Counted from the stretch's first letter, positions 38,134-48,127 are shown. The stretch: 64,000 nucleotides of DNA from CATQHL01 sp965204655 (GCA_965204655.1 OZ241998.1:310001-374000); one strand, 5' to 3'. The notes: generated by a model not told the origin, from the letters alone. Numbers and translations: made by a program.

Positions 38134-39509
38134 ACGACCCGAAAGGGAGCAGCGCTCCCGCTGAGAGCGCTGGGGGATCGGACGCAGCGAACGGAGCGGA
38201 GGCAGCGGACTCTGCCCTCTCCGCTGCCCGGGGCAAGGGTTTCCTGCGGCGCATGCTGCCGCCGCCTCCCGCCGGAGCGCCGACCCCCGCCGGAGCGGTA
38301 ACCCCGCTGCTCCCTTCTGCCGGGGCGAAGGTTGCCACCCTCCTTTTCGCTGCGGGGGTAGTTGTGTGTCCGTTCCTGCTCAACGACCCCTTCTGGATCA
38401 CCGTCTTGGGCAACGCCGGCACCTTCGCCGCTGCGGCGCTGGGGCTGAGCCTCCTGACCGGCTTCACCGGGCAGGTTTCGCTGGGGCACGCCGCCTTCCT
38501 GACGATCGGGGGCTACATGGTGGGGCACTTCGGCGGGAGGTTGGGTTGGCCGCTGCCAGCCTGGCTGCTGTTAGCCGCTGCAGTCGGCGCTGCAGTGGGC
38601 GCACTGGTTGGCCCCTTCGCCCTCAGGTTCAAGGGCAACTACCTGGTCGTAGTCACTCTGGCTCTCATCTTCGTGGTGACCCACGTCGCACGCAACTGGG
38701 AGAGTTTCACGGGAGGCTTTGACGGCGTCTCCACGCACAAGGCCCCCCTCGCCCTGGGGGCGCTGGACTTCGCCGACTTGAGCTTGTTCGGCAGAGAGTT
38801 CAGCCGTGAGCAGGGCCTGTTCTATCTGTCGTGGATACTGGCCGGCCTGGGGGCGCTCCTGGTGCGCAACATCGTCCGTTCCCGGGCCGGACGCGCCATG
38901 CAGGCCATCCGGGATCGCGACTTGGCTGCGGAGATGGTGGGCGTGAACACCGCCCGCTACAAGATCGCGGCGTTCACAATCTCCAGCGCAATGGCGGCGG
39001 CCGCCGGCGCCGTCCACGCCGTAGGCCTGCGCTTCATTTCCCCGAGCGAACCGCTGGCCGAGTTGTTCCTGTCGATTCGGTTCGTGGCCATCATCATCGT
39101 CGGGGGCATGGGCACTGTCTACGGCGCCGTGGTGGGCTCCTTGCTGCTGGGGCCGCTGCCCGAAGTCGTGAAACGCTTCGTGGAATACCTCGACTTCAAC
39201 GTCCCCGGCCTGGGGAGGCCGCTGGTGTCCACGCTGGTCTCCGACAACCCGCTCTTCGGCGTCTCCGCCTTCAGCGAGATCCTCTTCGGCCTGCTGCTGG
39301 TGCTCTTCGTGCTCTTCTGGCCCCAGGGGATAGCCGGCCTGGTTCGCTCCACACGCGGGCGGCTGCGCGGCGGTCTGAGCGGACGCGCCTCCAGCGGGCG
39401 CCTGCGCGGCAGCGCCCCCCGCAGCCGCCTCCGCAGCCGCGCCTGGCGGCGTTCTAGCGGCAGGCGTTCGGGCGGCAGCACCCCCAGGCGTTCAGACATC
39501 CCGTGCTAG
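38130..39509 (+). CDS. livM: Branched-chain amino acid-type ABC permease LivM with extended tails
   Basis: A 459-residue membrane protein. The core has GLSLLTGFTGQVSLGHAAFL, the LivM signature, and the coupling loop MQAIRDRDLAAEMVGVN. Compared with common LivM proteins (about 320-360 residues) it has an Ala/Pro-rich N-terminal extension of about 70 residues and a C-terminal cytoplasmic tail of about 50 residues made mostly of Arg, Ser and Gly. The tail might bind nucleic acid or membrane lipid head groups; this is unproven. The start overlaps livH. Confidence 0.9.
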   Translation: MNDPKGSSAPAESAGGSDAANGAEAADSALSAARGKGFLRRMLPPPPAGAPTPAGAVTPLLPSAGAKVATLLFAAGVVVCPFLLNDPFWITVLGNAGTFAAAALGLSLLTGFTGQVSLGHAAFLTIGGYMVGHFGGRLGWPLPAWLLLAAAVGAAVGALVGPFALRFKGNYLVVVTLALIFVVTHVARNWESFTGGFDGVSTHKAPLALGALDFADLSLFGREFSREQGLFYLSWILAGLGALLVRNIVRSRAGRAMQAIRDRDLAAEMVGVNTARYKIAAFTISSAMAAAAGAVHAVGLRFISPSEPLAELFLSIRFVAIIIVGGMGTVYGAVVGSLLLGPLPEVVKRFVEYLDFNVPGLGRPLVSTLVSDNPLFGVSAFSEILFGLLLVLFVLFWPQGIAGLVRSTRGRLRGGLSGRASSGRLRGSAPRSRLRSRAWRRSSGRRSGGSTPRRSDIPC

Positions 39510-39621
39510 GAAGGTCTGTCGCCCCCGTCATCCGCCTAGGCGAGCGGACGTTTGGGGTAGCGTTCCCTTTTCGGCGCCGCTGGCGCGTAGTCTTTTCCCC
39601 ATCGACGAACCAGGAGAAACT

Positions 39622-41124
39622 ATGAAACTCGTCCAAGAAACGATCCGGCAGGATTCCGTCAGCCGCTCCAGCGTCCGCCGGCGCGCCCTCGTTGCTGCGT
39701 GCGCGGCTGTGGTCTTGTTGGCATCGGCGTGCGGAGCAGCAGACGAGCAGTCGTCCGCGCCGCCCGCGCCCCCCGCCAGCGAGCCGCCGACCACCGCCGC
39801 TCCAAGCCCTCCGCCCGCCGAGCCCACCCCCCCCGCCACTGGCGAAGAGCAGACCACCATCCCCGCCACTGGCGAACCCGGCGAAGAGCAGCCCGTGACT
39901 ACGACCTCCGAGGAAGAAACAGCGTCCCCGCCTGCGCCTGCGCCGGAGCCCCCTTCCCCGCCTCCCCCTCCCTCGCCCACCATCGGTTTCGACGGCAACA
40001 CGATCAAACTGGGCTACTTGACTGACTCTTCAGGTTCTCTGGCGCTCCTCGGAGTGCCCTTATTGGCTGGGGCGCAGGCGTACTGGGGATGGGTCAACTC
40101 CAACGGAGGCATCGCAGGCGAGTACAAGGTCGAGTTGGTCGTAGGCGACACCAAGGACCAGGTGAACACCACAGTCACTGAGTATCAGCGCATCAAAGGT
40201 GACGTGGTGATGTTCGCCGAGGTTCTCTCGACCCCCCCCACTCAGGCGCTCCTGGAGTTTCTCAAGGAGGACGGCGTGGCGGCTGTTCCGGGCTCTCTTG
40301 CAGGGGCGTGGGCGCGTGAGGAACTTCTCCTGCCGACCGGAGCGGCCTACGAATATGAGGCCATCAACCTGGCCGACTGGTACGTGAACGCGTCAAACCT
40401 GGCGACCCCTGGCGACGTATTTTGCGTGGTCTACGTGAACGACAAGTACGGCAGGGATTCTTTGAGAGGCTTGGAGTTCGCCATTGGCAGGCTAGGGCTG
40501 GAACTCGCCGAGCGGGTCACCATCAATCGGGGGGACTCCGCCTTTACCGCTCAAGTGACTGCTCTCTCCGACGCCGGTTGCACTGTCGTTTTCGCAATCA
40601 CAGTGCCGGTGGAGCAGAACTCAATTCTGTCGGAAGCGGACGGCCAGGGGTTCAAGCCTGTCTGGCTGGGGTTGCTGCCGACGTATCTGAACCTCTTTGC
40701 GGGCGGGCGACCAGATCTCTACGAGAAATACTACGTGGCGGTGGATTCCCCGAACCTGAACGACACGTCGGTGCCTGGGATGGCGAAGTTCCTAGAGCGC
40801 TTCGCAGAGTTCGGAGAAGGTAATGTGAACACGTTCAACCTGTCGGGTTACGTGCAGAGTATCGCCGTGCACGATCTGCTGGAGTTGGCAGTAGAGATGG
40901 GCGACTTGAGCCGAGAGGGCATTCGGGCAGCGATGGCGGAACTAGGCGAGGTAGACGTGGACGGCCTGATGGCGGAGAACTATGTCTACGGGAGACCGGA
41001 GGACAGGCGACCGGCTTCAGCCGTGAGAATATTCCAGTACGACCAGACGCAGCCGCCGAATTACCTGCGTGAGATCACGATCTGGGATTCCCAACTGAAC
41101 GAAGACTTCGACCTCCGACTCTGA
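39622..41124 (+). CDS. LivK-like substrate-binding lipoprotein
   Basis: A 500-residue lipoprotein. The signal peptide ends with the lipobox LLASAC, a Pro/Glu/Thr linker of about 70 residues follows, and then a type I periplasmic-binding fold begins IKLGYLTDSSGSLALLGVPLLAGAQAYWGWVN, the usual LivJ/LivK start (shown here in part of the domain only). AGGAG stands upstream of the ATG. It delivers the ligand to LivHM. The exact ligand (Leu/Ile/Val, amide or aromatic acid) is not predictable. Confidence 0.88.
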   Translation: MKLVQETIRQDSVSRSSVRRRALVAACAAVVLLASACGAADEQSSAPPAPPASEPPTTAAPSPPPAEPTPPATGEEQTTIPATGEPGEEQPVTTTSEEETASPPAPAPEPPSPPPPPSPTIGFDGNTIKLGYLTDSSGSLALLGVPLLAGAQAYWGWVNSNGGIAGEYKVELVVGDTKDQVNTTVTEYQRIKGDVVMFAEVLSTPPTQALLEFLKEDGVAAVPGSLAGAWAREELLLPTGAAYEYEAINLADWYVNASNLATPGDVFCVVYVNDKYGRDSLRGLEFAIGRLGLELAERVTINRGDSAFTAQVTALSDAGCTVVFAITVPVEQNSILSEADGQGFKPVWLGLLPTYLNLFAGGRPDLYEKYYVAVDSPNLNDTSVPGMAKFLERFAEFGEGNVNTFNLSGYVQSIAVHDLLELAVEMGDLSREGIRAAMAELGEVDVDGLMAENYVYGRPEDRRPASAVRIFQYDQTQPPNYLREITIWDSQLNEDFDLRL

Positions 41125-41229
41125 AGGAAAGGTTTGTAAGATGCTCGTTCGTCGAAGATCCTGCTCTAGAGGAATGGAGAGTGGGGGAATTGGCAGTAGC
41201 GAAGATCCCCGCCCTTCGTTCGTCTTAGG

Positions 41230-43476
41230 GTGCACGTGTTCCCAAGGATATTGTCGGTGTGGGGCCGCCTAGCTGTGGTGGCGGTACTTTTCTTAGCTGC
41301 GTGTTCACCAGGGGAGACTCCACCTGAGGAGGCAGGGGCAGATCCTGTGTCTCTTCCGCCTTCTTCTCGAGTAGATTCTGCGGCGTCGACTACTTTGTCT
41401 CCGGTCTCGTCTTCCACGACAACCTCTACTGTTACGACTACGACGACTGTTGTTGCTACTACAACAACTACAACTTATACAACGACCACTGTGACGACTG
41501 CTGCTACAACAACCACGACTACTGCTATGGTAGTGGATCGTTTTGTTTCGGTGAGTTCGGGCTGGGGGTATGCGTGTGGGTTGCGGGAGTCGGGGCGGTT
41601 GAAGTGTTGGCGTCAAGGGGGTCTGCTGGAGCCGTTTGAAGACCGCTACAGGTCTCCTTGGGTTATTGACTCTGAGGCGTGGGAGGCTCCGGCGGGGGTA
41701 TTCGTCTCGGTGAGCGCGGGGTGGGGGTTCGCTTGCGGGCTGCGCCCTGATGGTGGGGTGGAGTGTTGGGGTATCAATCCTCTTCATGAGATTGAACCTC
41801 CCGAGGGGCCGTTCGTTTCGGTGAGCGCGGGGGTGGAGCATGTCTGCGGGGTGCGTCCTGATGGTTCGGCGGAGTGTTGGGGGGAGTCTCAGCGTTGGCG
41901 AGACGCAGGCGTACCCCCCGAGGGGCCTTTCATAGACTTAGCGGCGGGTTGGTCTTTTACTTGCGGTTTGCGTCTAGGGGGGGATGTGGAGTGTTGGGGC
42001 GGGGGGTTCAATGAGGGTTACGAGCCCCCTGAGGGGCCGTTTGAGCGGTTAGTAACTGCTGGTTTTGTGTGCGGGATACGCCCTGGCGGGCGAGCAGAGT
42101 GTTGGAGGGATTCCGATCCGGAGGATTACGATTCTGGCGACTACAAGACTTATTACCCGAATCTGGATCTTCCTAAGGAGAGTTCGATTTTCGCTGACCC
42201 GGATCCTCCTGGCGTGCGCTTTAGGATGCTTTCTGGGTGGTGCGGGGTGGATTATGATTATAGGTTATTGTGTTGGAATAATATCCTAGATGAGGATGTG
42301 ATGCGCCTTACCCCGGAGGGGGAGTTCACCTGGGTCGAGTCTGATAGGAGTGAGGCGTGCGCTGTCCGTCGAGCGGATTCTAGATTATTGTGTTGGGATT
42401 TAGGTACCGGGGAGGAATTACCTGCCCCGGATGGGGTTTTTAGGGAAATTACGATGGAGAATGAGAGGAACTGCGGGTTGCTCATGAGCGGGGAGATTCG
42501 CTGCTGGGGGCAAATAGAAGGGTCTCCTGGCCCCCCTGAGGGGAAGTTCAAAACTCTAAAAAAGTTAGGTTCTCTTCTCTGTGGCATACGCGTTGAAGGT
42601 ACCTTGGAGTGCTGGCGCGACGCTACTGGAGAGAGGACCTGGCCTGACGGTACCTGGAGGAGGACACCCCCGCCGGAAGGGGAGTTCACCGCCGTGAGCA
42701 TCGCGGAGTATCATGCTTGTGGTTTGCGTCCCTCGGGGGAGATTGAGTGCTGGGGGGCTTGGGACAGGCGCCCGAAGATGCTGCCCCCAGATGTGAGGTT
42801 CGCTTCTATCAACGCAGGCTGGGGAGGCTATTCGCAGTCCGGCTCCCCTCCGTGGATCGAGAGGGATTGGGGTTATTCCTGCGGAGTGCGCTTAGACGCC
42901 TCCTTGGAATGTTGGGGATATCCTGGCACTATAGAGCCTTTGACAGGGCCCTTGCCGCGGCCCCCGGAACCTGGGGCGCGTCCGTTGCCTCCTCCGGAGG
43001 GGGAGTATGAGCAGGTGGGGGTGGGGGAGTATTTCGCGTGCGCTTTGAGGGTGGAGGGAAAGGTGGATTGCTGGGGCAGCGCTTATGGGAATAGGTTCGC
43101 TCCGGAGGAACAGCGGGAAGCGGGAGAGAAGGCGTGGGGGTGGTTTTCTTATACTTACGGAGACCCCTTGCCTGTTGAAGAGCCTCTTGAGGACCTCCGT
43201 CCTTATCCTTACGGGAAAGAGGGTGCCCCTGAGGTGTTGCCGTTTACGTCCATCAGCATGGGTCGCCACCATGCTTGCGGGTTGCGCACAGATTTTGCGG
43301 TGGAGTGCTGGAGCTCTGATGCTGTGGAAACTTACCGGTTTTTCCCTGATTCTTACACTTATGTGGACGCTGGGTATTATGAGCATAGTTGTGCTGTGCG
43401 AAAAATTGACGGAGGCATAGACTGCTGGGACACCCAGCCCCAATTCACCGAACGCATTTACCCCACCATCGAATGA
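41230..43476 (+). CDS. RCC1-like beta-propeller lipoprotein, copy 4
   Basis: A 748-residue lipoprotein with lipobox LFLAAC, a long Thr-rich linker encoded by ACN-type triplet repeats, and 14 units of the form C-G-L-R-x-x-G-x-x-E-C-W. It is clearly related to the cluster at 16-22.5 kb but forms a separate subfamily with copy 5. The stop overlaps the ATG of copy 5 (ATGA). The start is a GTG at 41230. A cell-surface binding or adhesion role is inferred from anchoring and repeat build only. Confidence 0.85.
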   Translation: MHVFPRILSVWGRLAVVAVLFLAACSPGETPPEEAGADPVSLPPSSRVDSAASTTLSPVSSSTTTSTVTTTTTVVATTTTTTYTTTTVTTAATTTTTTAMVVDRFVSVSSGWGYACGLRESGRLKCWRQGGLLEPFEDRYRSPWVIDSEAWEAPAGVFVSVSAGWGFACGLRPDGGVECWGINPLHEIEPPEGPFVSVSAGVEHVCGVRPDGSAECWGESQRWRDAGVPPEGPFIDLAAGWSFTCGLRLGGDVECWGGGFNEGYEPPEGPFERLVTAGFVCGIRPGGRAECWRDSDPEDYDSGDYKTYYPNLDLPKESSIFADPDPPGVRFRMLSGWCGVDYDYRLLCWNNILDEDVMRLTPEGEFTWVESDRSEACAVRRADSRLLCWDLGTGEELPAPDGVFREITMENERNCGLLMSGEIRCWGQIEGSPGPPEGKFKTLKKLGSLLCGIRVEGTLECWRDATGERTWPDGTWRRTPPPEGEFTAVSIAEYHACGLRPSGEIECWGAWDRRPKMLPPDVRFASINAGWGGYSQSGSPPWIERDWGYSCGVRLDASLECWGYPGTIEPLTGPLPRPPEPGARPLPPPEGEYEQVGVGEYFACALRVEGKVDCWGSAYGNRFAPEEQREAGEKAWGWFSYTYGDPLPVEEPLEDLRPYPYGKEGAPEVLPFTSISMGRHHACGLRTDFAVECWSSDAVETYRFFPDSYTYVDAGYYEHSCAVRKIDGGIDCWDTQPQFTERIYPTIE

Positions 43477-45716
43477 AAAGAGGTGACCGCCTAGCTGCGG
43501 TGGCGGTGGTCTTCTTTGCTGCGTGTTCATCAGGGGAGACTACATCTGAGGAGGCAGGGGCGGATCCTGTGTCTCTTCCGCCTTCTTCCCGGGTGAGTTC
43601 TGCGGCGTCGACTACTGCAACCCTCCCAGTCTCGGCTGCCACGACAACTGCTGCGACAACGACAACGGCGCCCACTGCGACAACGACTACTACCATCACG
43701 ACTACGACGACTGTTGCTACAACGACCACTGTGACGACTGCGACTGCTGTTGCGGTGGTGGATCGTTTTGTGTCGGTGAGTGCGGGTTGGGGGTATGCGT
43801 GTGGGTTGCGGGAGTCGGGGAGGTTGAAGTGTTGGCGTTTTGGGGGGTTTTTTGAGCCGCATTATCGTGAGTCTGATTTTGCTTCGATGTTTGATAGCGA
43901 TAGGGTGGATGCTCCCTCGGGGGTGTTTTCTTCGGTGAGCGCGGGGCGGGGTTTTGCTTGCGGGGTGCGTCCTGGTGGTGAGGTGGAGTGTTGGAGTATG
44001 GATCCTTCTGCTGGGTTTGAGATTCCTGCTGGGGTGTTTTCTTCGGTGAGCGCGGGAGTGGAGCACGTCTGCGGTGTGCGTACTGATGCTTCAACGGAAT
44101 GTTGGGGGAGGTCTATCTGCGGGGTGCGTCCTGATGGTTCGGCGGAGTGTTTGGGGGAGCCTCAGCGTTGGAGGGACGCGGGCGTCCCCCCCGAGGGGCC
44201 TTTCACGGATATGGCGTTGGGTTGGTCTTTTACTTGCGGTTTGCGCCTAGGCGGGGACGTGGAGTGTTGGGGTGGGGGTTTCAGCGAGGGTTACGAGCCT
44301 CCTGAGGGGCCGTTTGAGCGGTTAGTGAGCGCTGGTTATGTGTGCGGGATACGCCCTGGCGGGCGAGCGGAGTGTTGGAACGATTCCGACCCGGAGGAAT
44401 ACGATCCTAGAAAGTACGAAACCGATGATTGGTTCCCTCATAATTATAATCCTAAGGAGCATTCGAAGTACGCTGACCCGGATCCTCCTGGAGTGAATTT
44501 TAGGATGCTTTCGTGGAGGTGCGGGGTGGATTATGATTATAGGGTGTTGTGTTGGAAGAATGTCCTGGATGAGGATGTGATTCTCCCTACTCCGGAGGGG
44601 GAGTTCACCTGGGTAGATTACGATAGTACTCAGGCGTGCGCTGTCCGTCGAGCGGACTCTGGTTTGTATTGTTGGGATTTAGAGACAATGGAGGGATTGT
44701 CTGTTCCGGAGGGGGTTTTCAGGGAAGTCAAGATGGGCAATGATAGGGATTGTGGGTTGCTCATTAGCGGGGAGATTCGCTGCTGGGGGCAGGTAGAAGG
44801 ATCTCCGCCTCCCCCGGAGGGGAAGTTCAAGACTCTGAGCGCATTCGGCTCTTTTCTCTGCGGCGTCCGTGTGGAAGGGGCCTTGGAGTGCTGGCCTGAT
44901 GTTGCTGGGAGGACGCCTCCCCCTGAAGGGGAGTTCGCAGATGTGAGCATCGCACGCTATCATGCTTGCGGTTTGCGCCCCTCGGGAGAGATTGAGTGCT
45001 GGGGAGGTTGGGACAGGCGCCCCAAGATGCTGCCACCGGGTGTGGAGTTCTCTTCGATCAGCGCAGGCTGGGGAGGTTATAGGGGTAGGGGGGACATACC
45101 GCCAAAGAAGGATTGGGGTTATTCCTGCGGAGTGCGCTTAGACGCCTCCTTGGAATGTTGGGGGGATTCTCATACTATAGGACCTGTGACGCGGCCCCCG
45201 GAACCTGGGGAACGTTCTCCGTTGCTTTCACCTCCGGAAGGGAAGTATGAGCAGGTGGGGGTGGGGGAGGATTTCGCGTGCGCGTTGCGGGTGGGGGGGA
45301 AGGTGGATTGCTGGGGCAGGGCTTATGGGAATAGGTTCGCTCCGGAGGAGAAGCGGGAGGCGGGAGAGAGGGCGTGGGGGTCGTTCTTCTATACTTACGG
45401 AGACCCCTTGCCCGCTGAAGAGCCTCCTGAGCGCCTCCGTCCTTACCCTTACGGGAAAGAAGGGGAGCCCGGGGTGCCGCCGTTTACTTCCATCAGCGTG
45501 GGCCTCCGGCACGCTTGCGGATTTCGCTCCGATGGCATTCTTGAGTGTTGGAGTGATGATGCTGTGGAAACTTACCGTTCATTCCCTGATTATTATACTT
45601 ATGTGGACGCTGGTTATCATGATCATGCTTGCGCTGTGCGGAAGACCGACGGAGGCGTAGACTGCTGGGACACTCAGCTCGAATTCATCGCACAAATCCC
45701 CCCCACAGCCGAATGA
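43473..45716 (+). CDS. RCC1-like beta-propeller lipoprotein, copy 5
   Basis: A 747-residue paralogue of copy 4 with lipobox FFAAC, a Thr-rich linker and 15 Cys-paired units. The additional unit sits after the third and reads RSICGVRPDGSAECLG: it looks like a short internal duplication placed next to its parent, with Trp changed to Leu and no normal spacer, so it may not form a full blade. The ATG overlaps the previous stop, so the pair is translationally coupled. Confidence 0.85.
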   Translation: MKRGDRLAAVAVVFFAACSSGETTSEEAGADPVSLPPSSRVSSAASTTATLPVSAATTTAATTTTAPTATTTTTITTTTTVATTTTVTTATAVAVVDRFVSVSAGWGYACGLRESGRLKCWRFGGFFEPHYRESDFASMFDSDRVDAPSGVFSSVSAGRGFACGVRPGGEVECWSMDPSAGFEIPAGVFSSVSAGVEHVCGVRTDASTECWGRSICGVRPDGSAECLGEPQRWRDAGVPPEGPFTDMALGWSFTCGLRLGGDVECWGGGFSEGYEPPEGPFERLVSAGYVCGIRPGGRAECWNDSDPEEYDPRKYETDDWFPHNYNPKEHSKYADPDPPGVNFRMLSWRCGVDYDYRVLCWKNVLDEDVILPTPEGEFTWVDYDSTQACAVRRADSGLYCWDLETMEGLSVPEGVFREVKMGNDRDCGLLISGEIRCWGQVEGSPPPPEGKFKTLSAFGSFLCGVRVEGALECWPDVAGRTPPPEGEFADVSIARYHACGLRPSGEIECWGGWDRRPKMLPPGVEFSSISAGWGGYRGRGDIPPKKDWGYSCGVRLDASLECWGDSHTIGPVTRPPEPGERSPLLSPPEGKYEQVGVGEDFACALRVGGKVDCWGRAYGNRFAPEEKREAGERAWGSFFYTYGDPLPAEEPPERLRPYPYGKEGEPGVPPFTSISVGLRHACGFRSDGILECWSDDAVETYRSFPDYYTYVDAGYHDHACAVRKTDGGVDCWDTQLEFIAQIPPTAE

Positions 45717-45764
45717 AAAGAGGTGCCCGCTTCCCTCACGCCGACTAGACGGCGAAGCAGTGCG
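45713..45764 (+). repeat. Duplication scar: remnant gene start plus copy of the 46.8-kb hairpin element
   Basis: The end of copy 5 reads GAATGAAAAGAGGTG, the same as the copy 4/copy 5 junction, so a further copy once began here but is gone after about 15 bases. The next bases, CCCGCTTCCCTCACGCCGACTAGACGG and on to about 45764, resemble 46821-46862, including the CGCCG-ACTAG-CGGCG hairpin. Confidence 0.55.
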
Positions 45765-45871
45765 AGGTAGCGCGTAGCGCTGCTCTGCTATGAACGAGAC
45801 CACAGCGCCTGCCATCGCTACCGCATCCTTAAATTAGCAAAGCGGGATTGCTCAAATCTTGGAACTCTGAT

Positions 45872-46777
45872 ATGCCCATAACCGAAGAATTATCAATCTT
45901 AATCCTCGCCAAAGCATACCAAGTTTCTCGATACAATCTGGAAGAAAGCGTGTGTGTGGCGGGTATCACCAACGACAATCCCCCGCGGTGGGTGCGGTTA
46001 TACCCGGTGTTTTTCTGTGATCTAGATCCGGAATCTCGGTTTCGCAAGTATCAGTGGATTACCGTTAGCGTTAGGCGCCCTCAGCGTAACATTGATACCC
46101 GCGCAGAGACATGGGAACCGATACCCAACACCATTACCTTGGGGGAAACTATAGGCACTGAAGAAGGGTGGGCTAGACTGCGAGTGCTGATTGAAGATCT
46201 TGGTGAGCCTCCGACTATGTGTGCACTGAATGAGGCACAGAAGGTCGTTTCTCCGCCTAAAAAGGGAGATCAGGCTATGTCTTTGTGTGATGGTGGCTAC
46301 GTACAGGAAAGTGCCGCCACAAGAAACAGCAGGAGAATATGTATGGCTCCTGTTACTCCACCGTCGTTATCCTTGACAAGGATCAAAGTTCGGCCGAGGC
46401 TACTAATAACCCCACGCAATCAAAAGCAAATCAACAAACGGGAATCCCGTGCACGCGCTAAGAATCAACGCCTGTCACTATTCGCAGGAAACAATGACCA
46501 GAGCACTAGTCTGGAATCGTGCCCTTGGCAGTTCCAGTACAAATATGAGTGTTTAGAGCCTAACTGCCGCAGCCATAAACAGATGATCATTGATTGGGAG
46601 ATCATGGAACTGTGGAGCAAAGTTAAGGACGAGCGATATTGGAGGGGTAAGATTTGGCAATTTGAAGGCCAGATGTGGGAAGGGCGGGACCCGATGCTGA
46701 TTGTGGGGAATCAGGTCAGCCTGCGTAGTACGTTTCAGGTACTCAGCGTTTTTGGCCTCCCAACCGAGCCCAACTGA
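45872..46777 (+). CDS. Unknown protein, possible dual-OB-type
   Basis: A protein of about 301 residues starting MPITEELSILILAKAYQ. I do not recognise it with certainty. The N-terminal block (ILAKAY, VCVAGI, WVRLYPV, FRKYQWITVSVRRP) resembles proteins annotated as dual OB-fold, found around defence genes, but this is from memory of the pattern. The C-terminal part has C-L-E-P-N-C-x-S-H and other Cys/His that could bind a metal. Base composition is lower in GC than the neighbours and the gene is bordered by similar direct repeats (45728-45764 and 46821-46862), hinting at acquisition. An alternative TTG lies 24 bases upstream. Confidence 0.65.
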   Translation: MPITEELSILILAKAYQVSRYNLEESVCVAGITNDNPPRWVRLYPVFFCDLDPESRFRKYQWITVSVRRPQRNIDTRAETWEPIPNTITLGETIGTEEGWARLRVLIEDLGEPPTMCALNEAQKVVSPPKKGDQAMSLCDGGYVQESAATRNSRRICMAPVTPPSLSLTRIKVRPRLLITPRNQKQINKRESRARAKNQRLSLFAGNNDQSTSLESCPWQFQYKYECLEPNCRSHKQMIIDWEIMELWSKVKDERYWRGKIWQFEGQMWEGRDPMLIVGNQVSLRSTFQVLSVFGLPTEPN

Positions 46778-46820
46778 TGCTGGATCTAACAGCCTGACCT
46801 GAAGATTGGCGGGAAGTACC

Positions 46821-46862
46821 GCCCGCTTCGCCCACGCCGACTAGGCGGCGAAGAAGTGGGAG
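46821..46862. repeat. Second copy of the direct repeat, at the 3' end of the MBL gene
   Basis: CCCGCTTCGCCCACGCCGAC and the following 22 bases match 45728-45764 imperfectly. It contains CGCCG/CGGCG arms around ACTAGG, a small hairpin at the MBL stop codon that could serve as a terminator. Confidence 0.5.
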
Positions 46863-47866
46863 GCCTCCTCCGGGGCGCCTTCGCATGCGGCCTCGCCCTG
46901 TTCTACTAGGTGGATGAGGTGCGCTAGCACGGTCGTCTCAGCAGCAGGAATCAGCTTTTCCGACAGCCCGACGTAGATGCGCTGGACGAGCCCGCCCACG
47001 TCCAGCCCGCCCACGCCCTGCCCGCCCGCAGCGGTTCGCAGGCACTCGATGATCTGGCGGCTGCGCTCCAGTCGATGCTCCAGCAAGGCTTCGACAAACT
47101 CGGCTGGGTTGGCGATGGCAGGGCCGTGGGTAGGGAAGTAGGCGCGGTCTCGTTCGTCCCGGCCCCCCTTGCCCCTGTCTAGAAGAAGCCGCAGGCTCGC
47201 CAGATAGTCGCCCAGGCTGCCGTCGGGCGGCGGGATCACCACCGACGACCACCCCATCACGTGGTCGCCCGTGAACACGCAGCGCTCTTCCCGAAGGGCG
47301 AAACAAAGGTGGTTGGAGATGTGACCTGGGGTGTGGAGGCATTCCAGCGTCCAGCCGTCTCCCTCAACGAGGTCGCCGTGGGCGAGAGTATCGTCGGGGA
47401 CGAAGTCCCAATCGCCCGGCTCTTCCACCTCACTTGAAGGTGTACGAGAGGCGTCTGCGGTCGTCTGCGGAGCACTGGAAGCGGCTGCGGGCTCCGAGTC
47501 GCCGCTCATCCGTGAGGTGTCGGCGGACGGGTGCGGCCCGAAGCCCAGGATCGGCGCGCCCGTGAGTCTCGCCAAAGGTCGGGTTGCCGGCGAGTGGTCG
47601 CCGTGAGTGTGCGTAACCAGGATTTTGGCGATCTGACGACCTTCGGCAGCTTCCAGCAGGGCGTTTATATGACGGGGGTCGTCGGGGCCTGGGTCAATGA
47701 CAGCGAGTTCAGCGGCACCCACTAGGAACGTGCCGGTGCCGCGGAAGGTGAACGCCCCAGGATTCGGGGCGGTGACGCGTCTGATCAAGGGCGAGACACG
47801 TTCCGCAGCGCCGTAGACGACCTCGTGGCGGGTGTTCAGCAGGTCTTGAAGTTTGGGCTTAGACAT
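46841..47866 (-). CDS. Metallo-beta-lactamase-fold hydrolase (LACTB2-like)
   Basis: A 341-residue protein if the ATG at 47866 is used; the longer open frame reaching 48448 crosses a promoter-like region and the start of the divergent oxidoreductase and is not likely. The metal site is seen in VTHTHGDHSPATRPLA (HxHxDH), with LHTPGHISNHLCF and FTGDHVMGW giving the further His and Asp ligands. The C-terminal winged-helix part resembles LACTB2-like nucleases and hydrolases. A low-complexity insert lies between the first two blocks. The substrate is unknown. Confidence 0.87.
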   Translation of the reverse strand: MSKPKLQDLLNTRHEVVYGAAERVSPLIRRVTAPNPGAFTFRGTGTFLVGAAELAVIDPGPDDPRHINALLEAAEGRQIAKILVTHTHGDHSPATRPLARLTGAPILGFGPHPSADTSRMSGDSEPAAASSAPQTTADASRTPSSEVEEPGDWDFVPDDTLAHGDLVEGDGWTLECLHTPGHISNHLCFALREERCVFTGDHVMGWSSVVIPPPDGSLGDYLASLRLLLDRGKGGRDERDRAYFPTHGPAIANPAEFVEALLEHRLERSRQIIECLRTAAGGQGVGGLDVGGLVQRIYVGLSEKLIPAAETTVLAHLIHLVEQGEAACEGAPEEASHFFAA

Positions 47867-48127
47867 CTCAGTAAGGGTGAACTTAGTTGGGGCGGTGGAA
47901 CTTAGACGGAGAGACGGCGGATAGCGGGATAGACAGATAGACGGCGGCAAGACGACGGATAGAGCAATCGCCAAGGTCGCACCTGCAAATGAGCCTAATG
48001 CTGAGAGGAGGAGGCAGGCAGGTCGGTCGTTCGTCTTGCGGTGAGCGAGGGTGTATTCTGCAGGAACGAGGGAGGGGCGCACTGCCGATAGGCGGCGCCG
48101 ATCCGCCCCATTAGGAAGGAGTTCAAC

